Source: Pirellula sp. (lineage in GTDB: Bacteria; Planctomycetota; Planctomycetia; Pirellulales; Lacipirellulaceae). From it: a stretch of 64,000 nucleotides of DNA. The position numbers were made by a program, and so were the translations under genes. Below, piece by piece: positions 27,528-36,510 of the stretch. Every line of letters starts with the position of its first letter. Position 1 is the first letter of the stretch. The notes beneath the pieces were generated by a model. The model made no database searches. It had not been told where the DNA came from and saw only the letters and a program-made list of their open reading frames with translations. The DNA lies in NCBI GenBank assembly GCA_013822725.1, contig PNKX01000003.1:124001-188000 (forward strand), in the 5' to 3' direction.

Positions 27528-29327
27528 ATGTCCACCTTCGAATTCCCCGACCTCCCGTCGCAATTCCGCCAGTTGCTCGGCAAGTGTCGCGATCTCTACG
27601 TCTCCAGCGGCGAGTTGGCCGCCCGCGACAACCCGCAGCAGCTCGAAGCCACGTCGGGCCCGTTCGTCCAACTGATGGACGACCTCCACGGCGCGCTGCT
27701 GGTGAAGGTGTTCGTCAGCGTCTGCCAATGCGACCGCCGGTGGAGCAAGAACGAAAAATTCCTGGCCGAAGTGCTAGTCTTCCATCTTTGGGACAAGTGG
27801 CTCGAAGGCGACGCCCTCCGCGACGCCCTCGTCGAGATGTCGCAGAAGGCGACCGAGCTAAAGTGGTACGCCCTCGTTCGCCCCTTCGACCAGATCCCGG
27901 TCCTCCGCAATCGCGTCGGCGAGCTCGAAGCCCTCGTCGTCCGCCTCGCCAACCTCGTCGCCCGCGCCGACGGGCCGATCCAAGAGGTCGAGGCGGCGCA
28001 GATCAAGTCGATCCAAGACGAACTGAGCCGCCACCTCCGCCCGATTCCCATCGACGAACCAAGCGAACACGCCGCCGCCGACCAGGCCGGCCCGCAAGCG
28101 ATCGAAAAAATCTTCGACGCCCGGTCCGAACTCCCCCCAATCAAACCGAGTTCGAACTCCGCCTCCGCGTCGCCCCCCACCACGGACCCAAAATTAGCCG
28201 CGACGCGCGAGCGGAGCGCGGCCCCCGCCAAACCCACGCTCCCCAATCAACCGACGCCCCCCATCAACCCCGAAAAAACGCCCGCCGAACGTCTCGCCGA
28301 AACAATGGCCGAACTCGACCGCCTCATCGGGCTCGCCGAGATCAAAGAAGAAGTCCGCACGCTCGCCAACTTCCTCAAAGTCCAGGCGAAGCGGACCGAG
28401 GCCGGCCTGCCGACGACCGACCTCACCCTCCACATGGTCTTCAACGGCAACCCCGGCACCGGCAAGACGACGGTCGCCCGGATCGTCGGCTCGATCTTCG
28501 GCGCGATGGGCATCCTCAAGAAGGGGCACCTCATCGAGACCGATCGCAGCGGCCTCGTCGCCGAGTACGCCGGCCAGACTGGGCCCAAAAGCCACAAGAA
28601 GATCGACGAGGCGCTCGATGGCGTCCTGTTCATCGACGAAGCCTACACCCTCATCGCCGGCGAGAGCGAAGACCCCTACGGCCACGAGGCGGTCCAGACG
28701 CTGCTCAAACGGATGGAAGACGATCGCGAACGGCTCGTCGTCATTCTCGCCGGTTACCCCGACGAGATGGAAACGCTCCTCCGTTCGAACCCTGGCCTCT
28801 CGTCCCGCTTCAGCCGCCAGCTAGAGTTCGTCGACTACACGCCGCTGGAGCTCTCAAGCATCTTCGGCATGATGTGCGACAAAAGCCAATACCGCGTCTG
28901 CTCGGCAACGCGGGCCAAGACAATCGTCGGCCTCAGCTACCTCCACGCCAACCGCGACCGTCACTTCGGCAACGGCCGCACCTCGCGCAACTTGTTCGAA
29001 CTCGCGATCCGCCGCCAGTCGAACCGCATCGCCGAGATCGCCGACCTGTCGATCGAGCAACTCTCAACGCTGCTGCCGGAAGACGTCGAGTTCGAGGACA
29101 CGCCCCCCGAGGCGCTCGCCCCGCTCGCCGACGAAAACCTGCGGTTCCGCATCGAGTGCCCCAAGTGCGATCACGACAAAGACGTGCCGCAAAAATTCCT
29201 CGGCGAAAAAGTCCGCTGCCCCAAATGCAACGAAGAGTTCAGCGCCGCGTGGGGGGAGATTGCGGACTCAACCACGAAGACACAAAGTCACGAAGAAAAA
29301 CACCAAGAAAAGAAAGAAGAGAAGTAG
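27528..29327 (+). CDS. TerB-like / AAA+ (CbxX/CfxQ) / zinc-ribbon protein
   Basis: The 599-aa protein has three parts. Residues 1-170 are helical, with two TerB-like halves (KVFVSVCQCDRRWSKNEKFL and RLANLVARADGPIQEVEAAQ). After a Pro-rich linker, residues 255-500 are an AAA+ domain of the CbxX/CfxQ type: Walker A GNPGTGKT (307-314), Walker B GVLFIDEAYTL, and the Arg-containing NPGLSSRF. A C-terminal zinc ribbon holds CPKC at 544-547 and 564-567. The last 18 residues (TTKTQSHEEKHQEKKEEK) are encoded by a dispersed repeat, so the original stop was likely lost. Role: an ATP-driven remodeller in a Ter-type stress locus (inference). Confidence 0.85.
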   Translation: MSTFEFPDLPSQFRQLLGKCRDLYVSSGELAARDNPQQLEATSGPFVQLMDDLHGALLVKVFVSVCQCDRRWSKNEKFLAEVLVFHLWDKWLEGDALRDALVEMSQKATELKWYALVRPFDQIPVLRNRVGELEALVVRLANLVARADGPIQEVEAAQIKSIQDELSRHLRPIPIDEPSEHAAADQAGPQAIEKIFDARSELPPIKPSSNSASASPPTTDPKLAATRERSAAPAKPTLPNQPTPPINPEKTPAERLAETMAELDRLIGLAEIKEEVRTLANFLKVQAKRTEAGLPTTDLTLHMVFNGNPGTGKTTVARIVGSIFGAMGILKKGHLIETDRSGLVAEYAGQTGPKSHKKIDEALDGVLFIDEAYTLIAGESEDPYGHEAVQTLLKRMEDDRERLVVILAGYPDEMETLLRSNPGLSSRFSRQLEFVDYTPLELSSIFGMMCDKSQYRVCSATRAKTIVGLSYLHANRDRHFGNGRTSRNLFELAIRRQSNRIAEIADLSIEQLSTLLPEDVEFEDTPPEALAPLADENLRFRIECPKCDHDKDVPQKFLGEKVRCPKCNEEFSAAWGEIADSTTKTQSHEEKHQEKKEEK

Positions 29328-29415
29328 GAAGGTACAAGCTGAGGCAATGCCCCCTCATCTCAACAGCATTGATCTCTCTTCGTGTCTTTCTTTGTGCCTT
29401 CGTGCCTTGGCGGTT
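29268..29415. repeat. Degenerate heptad repeat overlapping a gene end
   Basis: The left arm ACCACGAAGACACAAAGTCA and following CACGAAG units run inside the last codons of the AAA protein; the right arm TTCGTGTCTTTCTTTGTGCC then TTCGTGCCTTGGCGGTTAA lies past it. The two arms are imperfect inverted copies. Confidence 0.8.
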
Positions 29416-29419
29416 AATC

Positions 29420-30931
29420 CTAAAACCCACGCCCGTTCGTAAACCCACGATTCGGAAACTGTGGCCGCCCCGTCGCCTGTCGCGTCTGCCGTCGCACCGG
29501 CCCGCGCCGTTCCATCCCGCGACCGGCGCTGTGCTGCATCGCGGCGCCAGCGACCTCGGCAAGCACCTTCAGCAATACCATCGACACGTCCCCCGCCGTC
29601 GCCCCGCCGAACTGCGGCCCTTGCTGCTCATGCCACGCCGGCGCGAAACGTTGGCTGCTTTGCAGCGTCGACCAGACCTGCTGCGTCGACATTCGCCCAG
29701 CAATCAACTGCTCCACCAAATCTCCCGCGTCGAGCTGCAATGGAAACATCGACCGCTGCGAATCGAACTCCGCCTGCCGAAATCGCTGCAATAGTTCTTG
29801 CAACCCGTTGAAACGTTCGTCCCACGCCACTCGCGCCTGCCCCAATTCGGCGCCGCGCCCCTCGGCCGCATCGAGCCGTTCGCCAATCTGCGACACCTCC
29901 GCGACCAGCGCATCGTCATCCCGCTGCGGCGTGCTTTGTGAATGACGTTCCAACCGCGCCTCCGGCAGCTTCTCCAGAAATGCCTTCATCCGGGCAATCG
30001 CTCGCTCGTAGAACTCGTTCTGCTGTCCTTCGAGTTGCGCGATCTGCTGCCGCAGCCGCTGCACGCCCTCTTGCGCCGCCGCGACGGCAGCGACCAGCCG
30101 GTCGCGATCGGCACCCAACTGTTGCCCGACGCGCAAGACCTCGGTCAAGCCGACTTCGTCGCTGACGCGATCCTCGATCGCCTCGACCTGCTGCATCAAT
30201 TCGTTGAAACGATCGCGCCGCCGCGAGACTTCCTGCTTCATCAGCTCGGGCGTCGTCCGCAGAAAGTCGTACCCGCGCCGCGCCGATTCGAAGTCGATCA
30301 TCTTCGCGACCCAGCGATCGAGCCGCCGCGTCAGCCCGCCCGCCTGGTAGCGTCCCGTCGCGTAGCCGGCATCGTACAGATACTTGAACAACCGGCTCCG
30401 CTCATACGACGGCAGCTTTTCTTTGGCGTCTTTCTGAATATCTGTGACGCGCGCCTCGTTCCGATTCAGTTCCTGCTCCGCCACCAACGCCTGCTGCGAG
30501 AGGGTCGTAAACTCCTCGGTCCCGTGCAACCGCTCGGCGACGAGCGCTTCGAGCTGCTCACGCTCCGCCACCTTCGCGTTGAGGCCGTCGGTCACGCGGT
30601 CGAGCTCCGCGTCCTGATGCTCGACCTCGCGCGATGCTCCAGCTGCCTGGTCCTGCAACTCCAGCTGCCGTCGCTGCTTTTGGGAAAGCAAGTCGAGCAA
30701 CTCGGCGCGGACTTCGACGAACGAACCCTGGATCGTCTCCGGCTTGAGGTCGGGCAAGTAGTAGCGAGCGAGCTCGACCAACGTCTCGCTTCGCTTGGCG
30801 ATCAGTTCGTTCATCTCGGCGTCGAGCTCGCGAATCCCGTCGGCGTGCGCACTCAGCCGCTGCCGCACCTGCTCGACGGCCCGCTCCAGCACGCGGCCGA
30901 CCTCGCGACCCGATCGAACGTTCAATTCCAT
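29420..30931 (-). CDS. Coiled-coil protein in Ter-like locus
   Basis: The 503-aa protein is almost entirely alpha-helical, with long heptad stretches (about residues 15-170 and 215-400) and no TM or signal. It ends with an Arg/Gly-rich tail (RGMERRGPVRRQTRQ, FPNRGFTNGRGF). No enzyme motif was seen. Its start overlaps the end of the DUF6384-like gene by 10 bases, so the two are translationally coupled and probably partners. SMC-like hinge or head features are absent. It reads as a scaffold or filament-forming partner; family not recognised. Confidence 0.75.
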   Translation of the reverse strand: MELNVRSGREVGRVLERAVEQVRQRLSAHADGIRELDAEMNELIAKRSETLVELARYYLPDLKPETIQGSFVEVRAELLDLLSQKQRRQLELQDQAAGASREVEHQDAELDRVTDGLNAKVAEREQLEALVAERLHGTEEFTTLSQQALVAEQELNRNEARVTDIQKDAKEKLPSYERSRLFKYLYDAGYATGRYQAGGLTRRLDRWVAKMIDFESARRGYDFLRTTPELMKQEVSRRRDRFNELMQQVEAIEDRVSDEVGLTEVLRVGQQLGADRDRLVAAVAAAQEGVQRLRQQIAQLEGQQNEFYERAIARMKAFLEKLPEARLERHSQSTPQRDDDALVAEVSQIGERLDAAEGRGAELGQARVAWDERFNGLQELLQRFRQAEFDSQRSMFPLQLDAGDLVEQLIAGRMSTQQVWSTLQSSQRFAPAWHEQQGPQFGGATAGDVSMVLLKVLAEVAGAAMQHSAGRGMERRGPVRRQTRQATGRPQFPNRGFTNGRGF

Positions 30932-31950
30932 GAGGTAATCTGCCCTCGTCGTTCAATCGGCTGGTCGTCGTCGCCCTGCAGTTCCACCTTAAACTCCCGC
31001 GTGCCGCGCGGCTTCGCGCCGAACATCCGCTCGTCGAGGACGCCATCCTTCTGTTTGTCTCGAGCCAAGCGATCGAACACCTTTTTCGGCACCTGCTCAC
31101 CCCAACGGCTAACGTTCTCCATTCGATCGTTCTCACGGTTCCGAATCGGCACGCTCACCGCTTGGCCCTTATCATCCACCGCGTCGACGAACACAAAATA
31201 TCCTGATGTGCGAGTGCCGTCGTCGTCGGTCCAAAGTCGCTCCGTCGCCGATTGCTCGCCAGGAGCATTCACAATCATGAGCGCGTACTGCCGCTCCAAC
31301 TCCGCCTGCAACGCTCGAAGTTCCTTCGTCACGGCGGCGACTTTCTTGCCGTCGCCTTCCTGACGCGCCGCGGCAGCGATGGCTGCCAGCCGTTTGGCCT
31401 CATCCGTCGCCGCCGGCTCGATGCTGATCCGCTCGATCGCCTCAGCCACGTGTTCGGATTCGATCAACTGGCGATCGAGATCGGCCTGCATCTGCTCGGT
31501 GAGATGGCGATTGCGGGCCTCGCCCGGCAACACACCGGCGACGAGCAGTCCCCAAATAAGCGCCGCGGCGCCCGCGACTGCAACCACCGCCGCGGTCAGC
31601 GCCTTACGGAGCACCCAGCAATGAGCCAGGAACTTCGAAAAGCTCGCCGGCGGGTCGCGAAACTCATGCAGCCGGTCGTAATACTGTTCGACCGCCGCGT
31701 CGACTTCCGCTTCGGTGATCGGATCGCCGCTCACCTTGGCCGCTTCGAGCAGTCGCTCGCGGAGCTTCGCCTTGATCTCGTCGATGTTCAGCTGCTGCTC
31801 GACGAGCGCCCGCTCTTTGCGGAGCGTCGAGGCGACGTCCATGATCCGCGACATCTCGGCGAGCGTCAGTCGTTCGCCCGTCGGCAAGCCGTCGGAGTCG
31901 ACTGCCGGCGGCGCGACCTTAGCTTGCTGCGTTGCTTGCGAATGGGCCAC
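30922..31950 (-). CDS. DUF6384-like membrane protein
   Basis: The 342-aa protein has a conserved N-terminal helical region (LTLAEMSRIMDVASTLRKER to EVDAAVEQYYDRLHEF), one TM helix at about residues 117-141 (AVVAVAGAAALIWGLLVAGV), and a C-terminal region with a coiled coil and a beta-rich end (GYFVFVDAVDDKGQAVSV). The N-terminal pattern fits planctomycete DUF6384 proteins as I remember them; this label should be checked. It is divergent from the TelA-like gene across 201 bases and overlaps the coiled-coil gene by 10 bases. Confidence 0.7.
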   Translation of the reverse strand: MAHSQATQQAKVAPPAVDSDGLPTGERLTLAEMSRIMDVASTLRKERALVEQQLNIDEIKAKLRERLLEAAKVSGDPITEAEVDAAVEQYYDRLHEFRDPPASFSKFLAHCWVLRKALTAAVVAVAGAAALIWGLLVAGVLPGEARNRHLTEQMQADLDRQLIESEHVAEAIERISIEPAATDEAKRLAAIAAAARQEGDGKKVAAVTKELRALQAELERQYALMIVNAPGEQSATERLWTDDDGTRTSGYFVFVDAVDDKGQAVSVPIRNRENDRMENVSRWGEQVPKKVFDRLARDKQKDGVLDERMFGAKPRGTREFKVELQGDDDQPIERRGQITSWN

Positions 31951-32151
31951 GGCGACAATGCCTCAACGAGTCGAGCGAAGGAGATAACGAAAACCAAGGC
32001 CAGCCGTCCGCAGACGCTGCCAGCAAATGCTGTCGAAACGCCCCCGACCGTGCTAAGCTGGCTGATCAATTTACCAAACGCCTCCGCGGGCGTCGAATCG
32101 CCGACCGCCCCGCGAAGTTAGCTTTTCCACTCTAGCCTGCGAGGGACTGCC

Positions 32152-33381
32152 ATGGGCCGCCAAGCCACCGAACAACAGCCCGCCCCGAAAAAGTCGGAAA
32201 CGAAGCCTGCGTCCAGTACCAAGATGCAGACCTATCTCGACAAGGCCGTCGACGTGCTGGAGAAGTTCGGCCTGAAAAGCGGCGAGGAAGTCCCCGCCGA
32301 GCTAATCCGGCTGCTGGAAGAGGTCCGCCACGTCGACGAACCGCGGGCACTGGCGATCGCCAACACGATCAAATACATGAGCAGCTTCAACCAGCTCGTG
32401 CGCGACAACGTCGAGAACATCAACGTCGGCAATCGCTATCTCGAAATCAGCCAGATGTTCGACTCGATCCGCGAAGATTCGAAGTCGCTCATCGGCCAAC
32501 TCGACGACGGCAAGATCGGCCCGACCGAGAAGATGGCCAACCTCTGGGTGCGCATCCGTCGCGGCTCGCCCAGCGCCCGGTTCGAAAAGATCGTCGACGT
32601 CTACAAAGACGTCTGCAAGGACACGAAGGATCAACTCGAACGTGAAGACGCCATCATGGATGGCTACATTGATTTCCGCTTCGCCCTGAAGGAAGCGGAA
32701 ATCCTTTCCCGGGAGTTGCTCGAGAAGCAGTTGCCGAATCTCGACAAGGCGAAGACGGCGCTTGCCGACGCCCAGAAGGCGGTCGACGAATACAAGGGAG
32801 GCGACGAAAGCCAACAGTCGCGTTTGGATCTCACCCGCGACGAAGCCCGCCACGCCTTTCAAAACGAGGATCGCACCTACCAGCTGTTGAAGGACATCGC
32901 CGAGAACCTGTCGATCGGCTACGACGTCGGCGAGACGCTCGTCACCAAGCTGAAGCAGACGCACGACGTGAAGGATCAGGTCTACCGCCGGGCGGTCACC
33001 TTCTTCACGACGAACGAGCACGTCTTCACGATCCTCGGCACCGTCTACACGTCGCAGCAAGGGCTCCACGAAGCGACGCAGTCAACCGAGGCCCTCAAGG
33101 CTGGCGTCAACAAGAGTCTTGAAGACGTCGCCGACCTGGGTCGCGAATTGGAAAAGGCGGCGCTCAAAGCGGGCTACGGCTCGACGATCAGCCCCGCGTC
33201 GCTCGAAAAGCTCGTCACGGCGATCAGCGACTATCAAGTCGAGTCGCTCCATATGATCGCCGAGCTGCGGCAAGAGAGCGAAGCGAACGCGCGCGAGATC
33301 CGGCGCGTCGTCGAGGAGGGGAAGAAACGCTACCAGGAGACGCTCGGCAAGTTTGCCCGCGGCGACGTCGAAACCAAGTGA
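32152..33381 (+). CDS. TelA/KlaA-like toxic-anion-resistance family protein
   Basis: The 409-aa helical protein has the layout of TelA (tellurite/toxic anion resistance, PF05816): DNVENINVGNRYLE early on, a central long helix with KAKTALADAQKAV, LSIGYDVGETLVTKL, and a C-terminal array of helices (GVNKSLEDVADLGRELEKAA, SPASLEKLVTAISDYQVESL, IRRVVEEGKKRYQ). No TM is present. TelA proteins occur with TerB/TerD genes and AAA ATPases in envelope- and metal-stress loci; their exact biochemistry is unknown. It leads a three-gene operon with the iron permease-like and desulfhydrase genes. Confidence 0.72.
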   Translation: MGRQATEQQPAPKKSETKPASSTKMQTYLDKAVDVLEKFGLKSGEEVPAELIRLLEEVRHVDEPRALAIANTIKYMSSFNQLVRDNVENINVGNRYLEISQMFDSIREDSKSLIGQLDDGKIGPTEKMANLWVRIRRGSPSARFEKIVDVYKDVCKDTKDQLEREDAIMDGYIDFRFALKEAEILSRELLEKQLPNLDKAKTALADAQKAVDEYKGGDESQQSRLDLTRDEARHAFQNEDRTYQLLKDIAENLSIGYDVGETLVTKLKQTHDVKDQVYRRAVTFFTTNEHVFTILGTVYTSQQGLHEATQSTEALKAGVNKSLEDVADLGRELEKAALKAGYGSTISPASLEKLVTAISDYQVESLHMIAELRQESEANAREIRRVVEEGKKRYQETLGKFARGDVETK

Positions 33382-33384
33382 CGC

Positions 33385-33840
33385 ATGAAGTCCTGGAATA
33401 AGATCTTCACTGAGCTCGCCAAATGGGCCTCCCGCACCACGGGCCGGCCAACGACGTTCCTGTTGGCGGCGGCGACGATCGTCGTCTGGGCCGTGACGGG
33501 TCCGATCTTCGGCTACAACGAGACGTGGCAACTGGTGATCAACACCGGGACGACGATCATCACGTTCCTGATGATTTTCCTCATCCAGAACACGCAGAAC
33601 CGCGACACGGCGGCGATCCAGATCAAGCTCGACGAGTTGATTCGCGCGATGGAAGGCGCCCACAACGCATTGCTCGACTTGGAAGAACTGGAAGACCACG
33701 ACCTGGAACGCCTGCGCAACGAATACGAAGATCTTGCCGCCGACGCCAGGAAGGACTTGGCCGAGGGCAAGTCCGACGGCGAGATCCGCCAGAGAAAGTC
33801 GCGTCTGAATGATGGCGATGCGAAAGGACGCCCGACATGA
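33385..33840 (+). CDS. Low-affinity iron permease-like membrane protein
   Basis: The 151-aa protein matches the low-affinity iron permease family (PF04120): KWASRTTGRPTTFLLAAATI, VVWAVTGPIFGY, TWQLVINTGTTIITFLMIFL, IQNTQNRDTAAIQIKLDELI, with two TM helices and a charged C-terminal coil. Iron transport in bacteria is not established for this family. The ATG comes 3 bases after the TelA-like stop, and its end overlaps the next gene by ATGA, so the operon is tight. Confidence 0.88.
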   Translation: MKSWNKIFTELAKWASRTTGRPTTFLLAAATIVVWAVTGPIFGYNETWQLVINTGTTIITFLMIFLIQNTQNRDTAAIQIKLDELIRAMEGAHNALLDLEELEDHDLERLRNEYEDLAADARKDLAEGKSDGEIRQRKSRLNDGDAKGRPT

Positions 33841-34853
33841 ACCAACTGCCGCATACGTTGACCACGCTGCCCCGACTGTCGTTGGCCAAGCTGCCGACGC
33901 CGATCGACAAGCTCGCCAAACTCTCGCAGCAACTTGGCGGGCCGCGACTGCTGGTGAAACGCGACGATCTCACCGGCCTCGCCACCGGCGGCAACAAGAC
34001 GCGAAAGCTGGAGTTCCTCATCGCCGACGCGCTGCAGAAGAACGCCGACGCCGTGATCACCGCCGGCGGCCCGCAGTCGAACCACTGTCGCCAAACCGCC
34101 GCCGCGGCTGCGATCGCGGGGCTTGATTGCCACCTCGTCCTCGGCGGCCCGCCGCAGCCGCCGATCGGCAACCTGCTGCTCGATCAGCTCCTTGGCGCCA
34201 CGATCCACTGGACGCCGAAACCACAGCGTAACGCCCGCATGAGCGAACTCGCCGCGGCGATGGAAGCCGATGCACGCCGGCCGTACGTCATTCCGGTCGG
34301 CGGCTCGAACTCGATCGGCGCCCTCGGCTACGTCGCCGCGATGTTCGAGTTGGTCGGGCAGCTGGAAGAGCAGGGGAGGGGAGTCGACCGCATCTTCTTC
34401 GCCACCAGCTCCGGCGGGACGCAGGCGGGACTCGTCCTCGGCGCTCGACTGGCCGGCTTCACGGGTCGCATCACCGCCATCAGCATCGACCAGACGCCTG
34501 ACGACCACTCCGAAGAAAAGTTCCTCGCCGACGTTTGCCGCGTCGCTAACGGCGCCGCCGAGTTGCTCGACTCCGACCAGCAACTCACGGTGAGCGACTT
34601 CGAGACGAATTACAACTACCTCGGCGCCGGCTATGGCGTTGTCGGCGATCTGGAGCGCGACACGATTCAGTTACTTGCGCGGACTGAAGGCCTGCTCGTC
34701 GGCCCGGTCTATACCGCCCGTGCGTTCGGCGCCATGCTCGACCAAATCCGCCACGGCCAATTCCATCCTGGCGAGACTTGGCTCTTCTGGCATACCGGCG
34801 ACGAGACGGCGCTACATGCCTACGCTGACGATTTGGTGGGCGGTACGGGATGA
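33837..34853 (+). CDS. dcyD: D-cysteine desulfhydrase / ACC deaminase-family PLP enzyme
   Basis: The 338-aa enzyme belongs to fold-type II PLP enzymes. Lys54 in TGGNKTRKLEFLIADAL binds PLP; AGGPQSNHCRQTAAAAA, VGGSNSIGALGYV and SSGGTQAGLVLG fit D-cysteine desulfhydrase, which yields sulfide, pyruvate and ammonia. Separating it from ACC deaminase requires active-site comparison. It overlaps the preceding gene by 4 bases (ATGA) and is translationally coupled. Its presence in the locus hints at sulfide or thiol chemistry linked to metal stress (inference). Confidence 0.85.
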   Translation: MNQLPHTLTTLPRLSLAKLPTPIDKLAKLSQQLGGPRLLVKRDDLTGLATGGNKTRKLEFLIADALQKNADAVITAGGPQSNHCRQTAAAAAIAGLDCHLVLGGPPQPPIGNLLLDQLLGATIHWTPKPQRNARMSELAAAMEADARRPYVIPVGGSNSIGALGYVAAMFELVGQLEEQGRGVDRIFFATSSGGTQAGLVLGARLAGFTGRITAISIDQTPDDHSEEKFLADVCRVANGAAELLDSDQQLTVSDFETNYNYLGAGYGVVGDLERDTIQLLARTEGLLVGPVYTARAFGAMLDQIRHGQFHPGETWLFWHTGDETALHAYADDLVGGTG

Positions 34854-34877
34854 GCAACGAGCCACGACGGCGCCATG

Positions 34878-34963
34878 CAGCCCCCGGCTCCGCCGGGGGG
34901 TCGGTCTCCATTTCGGCAGGCGTTGCCCCGCGAAGCGCTACCCCCTGGCGGAGCCAGGGGCTG
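34878..34963 (+). repeat. Double-hairpin repeat, copy D
   Basis: First hairpin CCCCCGGCTCCGCCGGGGGG, linker CCATTTCGGCAGGCGTTGCC, second hairpin CCCCCTGGCGGAGCCAGGGG. It lies between the convergent desulfhydrase and phoB genes, 24 and 8 bases from their stops, where it can serve both as terminator-like structure. Confidence 0.9.
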
Positions 34964-34971
34964 CATTGGCG

Positions 34972-35679
34972 CTAACCCATCGACGTAATATCGGCCGGAT
35001 CGCGCAGCCGATAGCCAATGCCGCGGACCGTCTGCACCAGATCGGCGTAGCGCCCCATCTTCTTCCGCAGGGCGCGAATATGAACGTCGATCGTTCGTTC
35101 GAGCACAATGGCGTCGTCGCCGAGCGCCACATCGATCAACTCCGCCCGGCTGAACGCCCGCCCCGGCTGCCTCACGAGCGCCGTCAGCAACCCGAACTCG
35201 CTGGGCGTCAAATCAAGCGGCCGATCGCCCGCCGTGGCCCGATGCCGACGACGATCGATCATGATCCCTTGGCTGACGATCACGTCGCGATCACCAGTCC
35301 CCTGTTCCTTACGCCGCAACAGGGCGTTGATCCGCTGCAGCAACACCTTCACGCTGAACGGCTTGCTGACGTAGTCGTCGGCGCCGACGGAGAAGCCGAT
35401 CAACTCGTCAGACTCTTCCGAGCGAGCGGTCAGCATCAGCACCAAGAGCCCCGCCGTCGCGGGATCGGCGCGGAGCAGCCGACAGACCTCCAGCCCCTCG
35501 ATCATCGGGAGCATCAGGTCGAGCACGACGAGGTCGGGACAGCGGAGACGAATCTCGCGCAGTCCCATCTGCCCGTCGCGGGCGACCTGGACGTCGTACC
35601 CCTCTTGACTGAGGTTGTACTCCAGAACTTCCGCCAACGAGGCGTCGTCCTCGACGATCAAAATGCGAGCTTTGGCCAT
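34972..35679 (-). CDS. phoB: Phosphate response regulator PhoB
   Basis: OmpR-family regulator of 235 aa: receiver with acidic DD pair (VEDDASLAEVLEY), phospho-Asp54 in VVLDLMLP and Lys in YVSKPF; winged-helix C-terminus (LTPSEFGLLTALVRQPGRAF, VRGIGYRLRD). Its placement as the last gene of the phoR-pst-phoU run supports PhoB. The ATG at 35679 opens MAKARILIVEDD; an upstream frame extension over phoU is unlikely. It lies 97 bases downstream of phoU. Confidence 0.93.
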   Translation of the reverse strand: MAKARILIVEDDASLAEVLEYNLSQEGYDVQVARDGQMGLREIRLRCPDLVVLDLMLPMIEGLEVCRLLRADPATAGLLVLMLTARSEESDELIGFSVGADDYVSKPFSVKVLLQRINALLRRKEQGTGDRDVIVSQGIMIDRRRHRATAGDRPLDLTPSEFGLLTALVRQPGRAFSRAELIDVALGDDAIVLERTIDVHIRALRKKMGRYADLVQTVRGIGYRLRDPADITSMG

Positions 35680-35776
35680 GCTACGAGAGCTGTAACCTGC
35701 GGGCCGCGCGAGCGACGACAGGTCCGTCGGCAGCGAACGTTCGCTGCTGGCGGACCATTGAGGCTGGCGGGCCGTT

Positions 35777-36445
35777 TCAGTAAGGAATGCCGTCATGGCG
35801 ATGGCGGGCGATATCCCCGTCCACGAGGTAAATCACGTCCTCGGCAATATTCGTCGCGTGATCGGCGATCCGCTCAACGTGCCGAGAGGCAGAGTAAAAA
35901 TGAAACGCCGGTTCGATGTCGCTCGGATTCGTCTCGATGAGCGCCTGCACGTCGGAGATGACCTGGCGATTGAGTTCGTCGACGACGTCGTCCCGCGCGC
36001 AGACGTCGCGAGCCAATTCGACGTCGAGTCGCACGAACGAATCGAGAGCGTCGCGAACCATCGAGATCGCCGACTCGGCCATCTTGTCGAGGTTCGCGGG
36101 CATCTGAAAATCGGGGTAAAGCGACAGGCTGTGGGTCCGTTCGCCGATGTTCACGGCGAGGTCCGCAATCCGCTCCAAGTCGCCGTTAATCTTGAGCACC
36201 GTCGCCACGCGCCGCAGGTCGACCGCGACCGGCTGATGGAGAGCCAAAATCTTCAGGCACTCTTCCTCGATCTCAACTTCGCGATAGTTGACCGTCTCTT
36301 CGCTGGCGAGCACTTCCTGGACGATGTCGACCCGCAGCTCGCGCAGCGACTGGCAGGCGCGGAACACCATCTGCTCAACCACTGAGGATTGATTGAGCAG
36401 GTTCTGCTCCAGGGATTCCAAATCACGCTGCAAATGCATCGACAT
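35777..36445 (-). CDS. phoU: Phosphate signalling protein PhoU
   Basis: The 222-aa protein has two PhoU three-helix bundles, with metal-cluster motifs ELRVDIVQEVLA..EE and LERIADLAVNIGERTH in the first repeat and VERIADHATNIAEDVIYL in the second. PhoU links the Pst transporter to PhoR and keeps the Pho regulon off when phosphate is plentiful. ATG 36445 or ATG 36439 could start it. It follows pstB by 65 bases in the expected order. Confidence 0.95.
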   Translation of the reverse strand: MSMHLQRDLESLEQNLLNQSSVVEQMVFRACQSLRELRVDIVQEVLASEETVNYREVEIEEECLKILALHQPVAVDLRRVATVLKINGDLERIADLAVNIGERTHSLSLYPDFQMPANLDKMAESAISMVRDALDSFVRLDVELARDVCARDDVVDELNRQVISDVQALIETNPSDIEPAFHFYSASRHVERIADHATNIAEDVIYLVDGDIARHRHDGIPY

Positions 36446-36510
36446 ACAAGTCTGTCCCGAAAAATCGCCGCTAACTTCTGTGGAGGGGAATCAAACGCGA
36501 CTAACCTAGC

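Noticed and set aside
27584..29794. 736-codon plus-strand frame rich in Arg and Pro
   Set aside because: It is a shifted frame of the AAA protein gene, which has clear Walker and zinc-ribbon motifs in the other frame.
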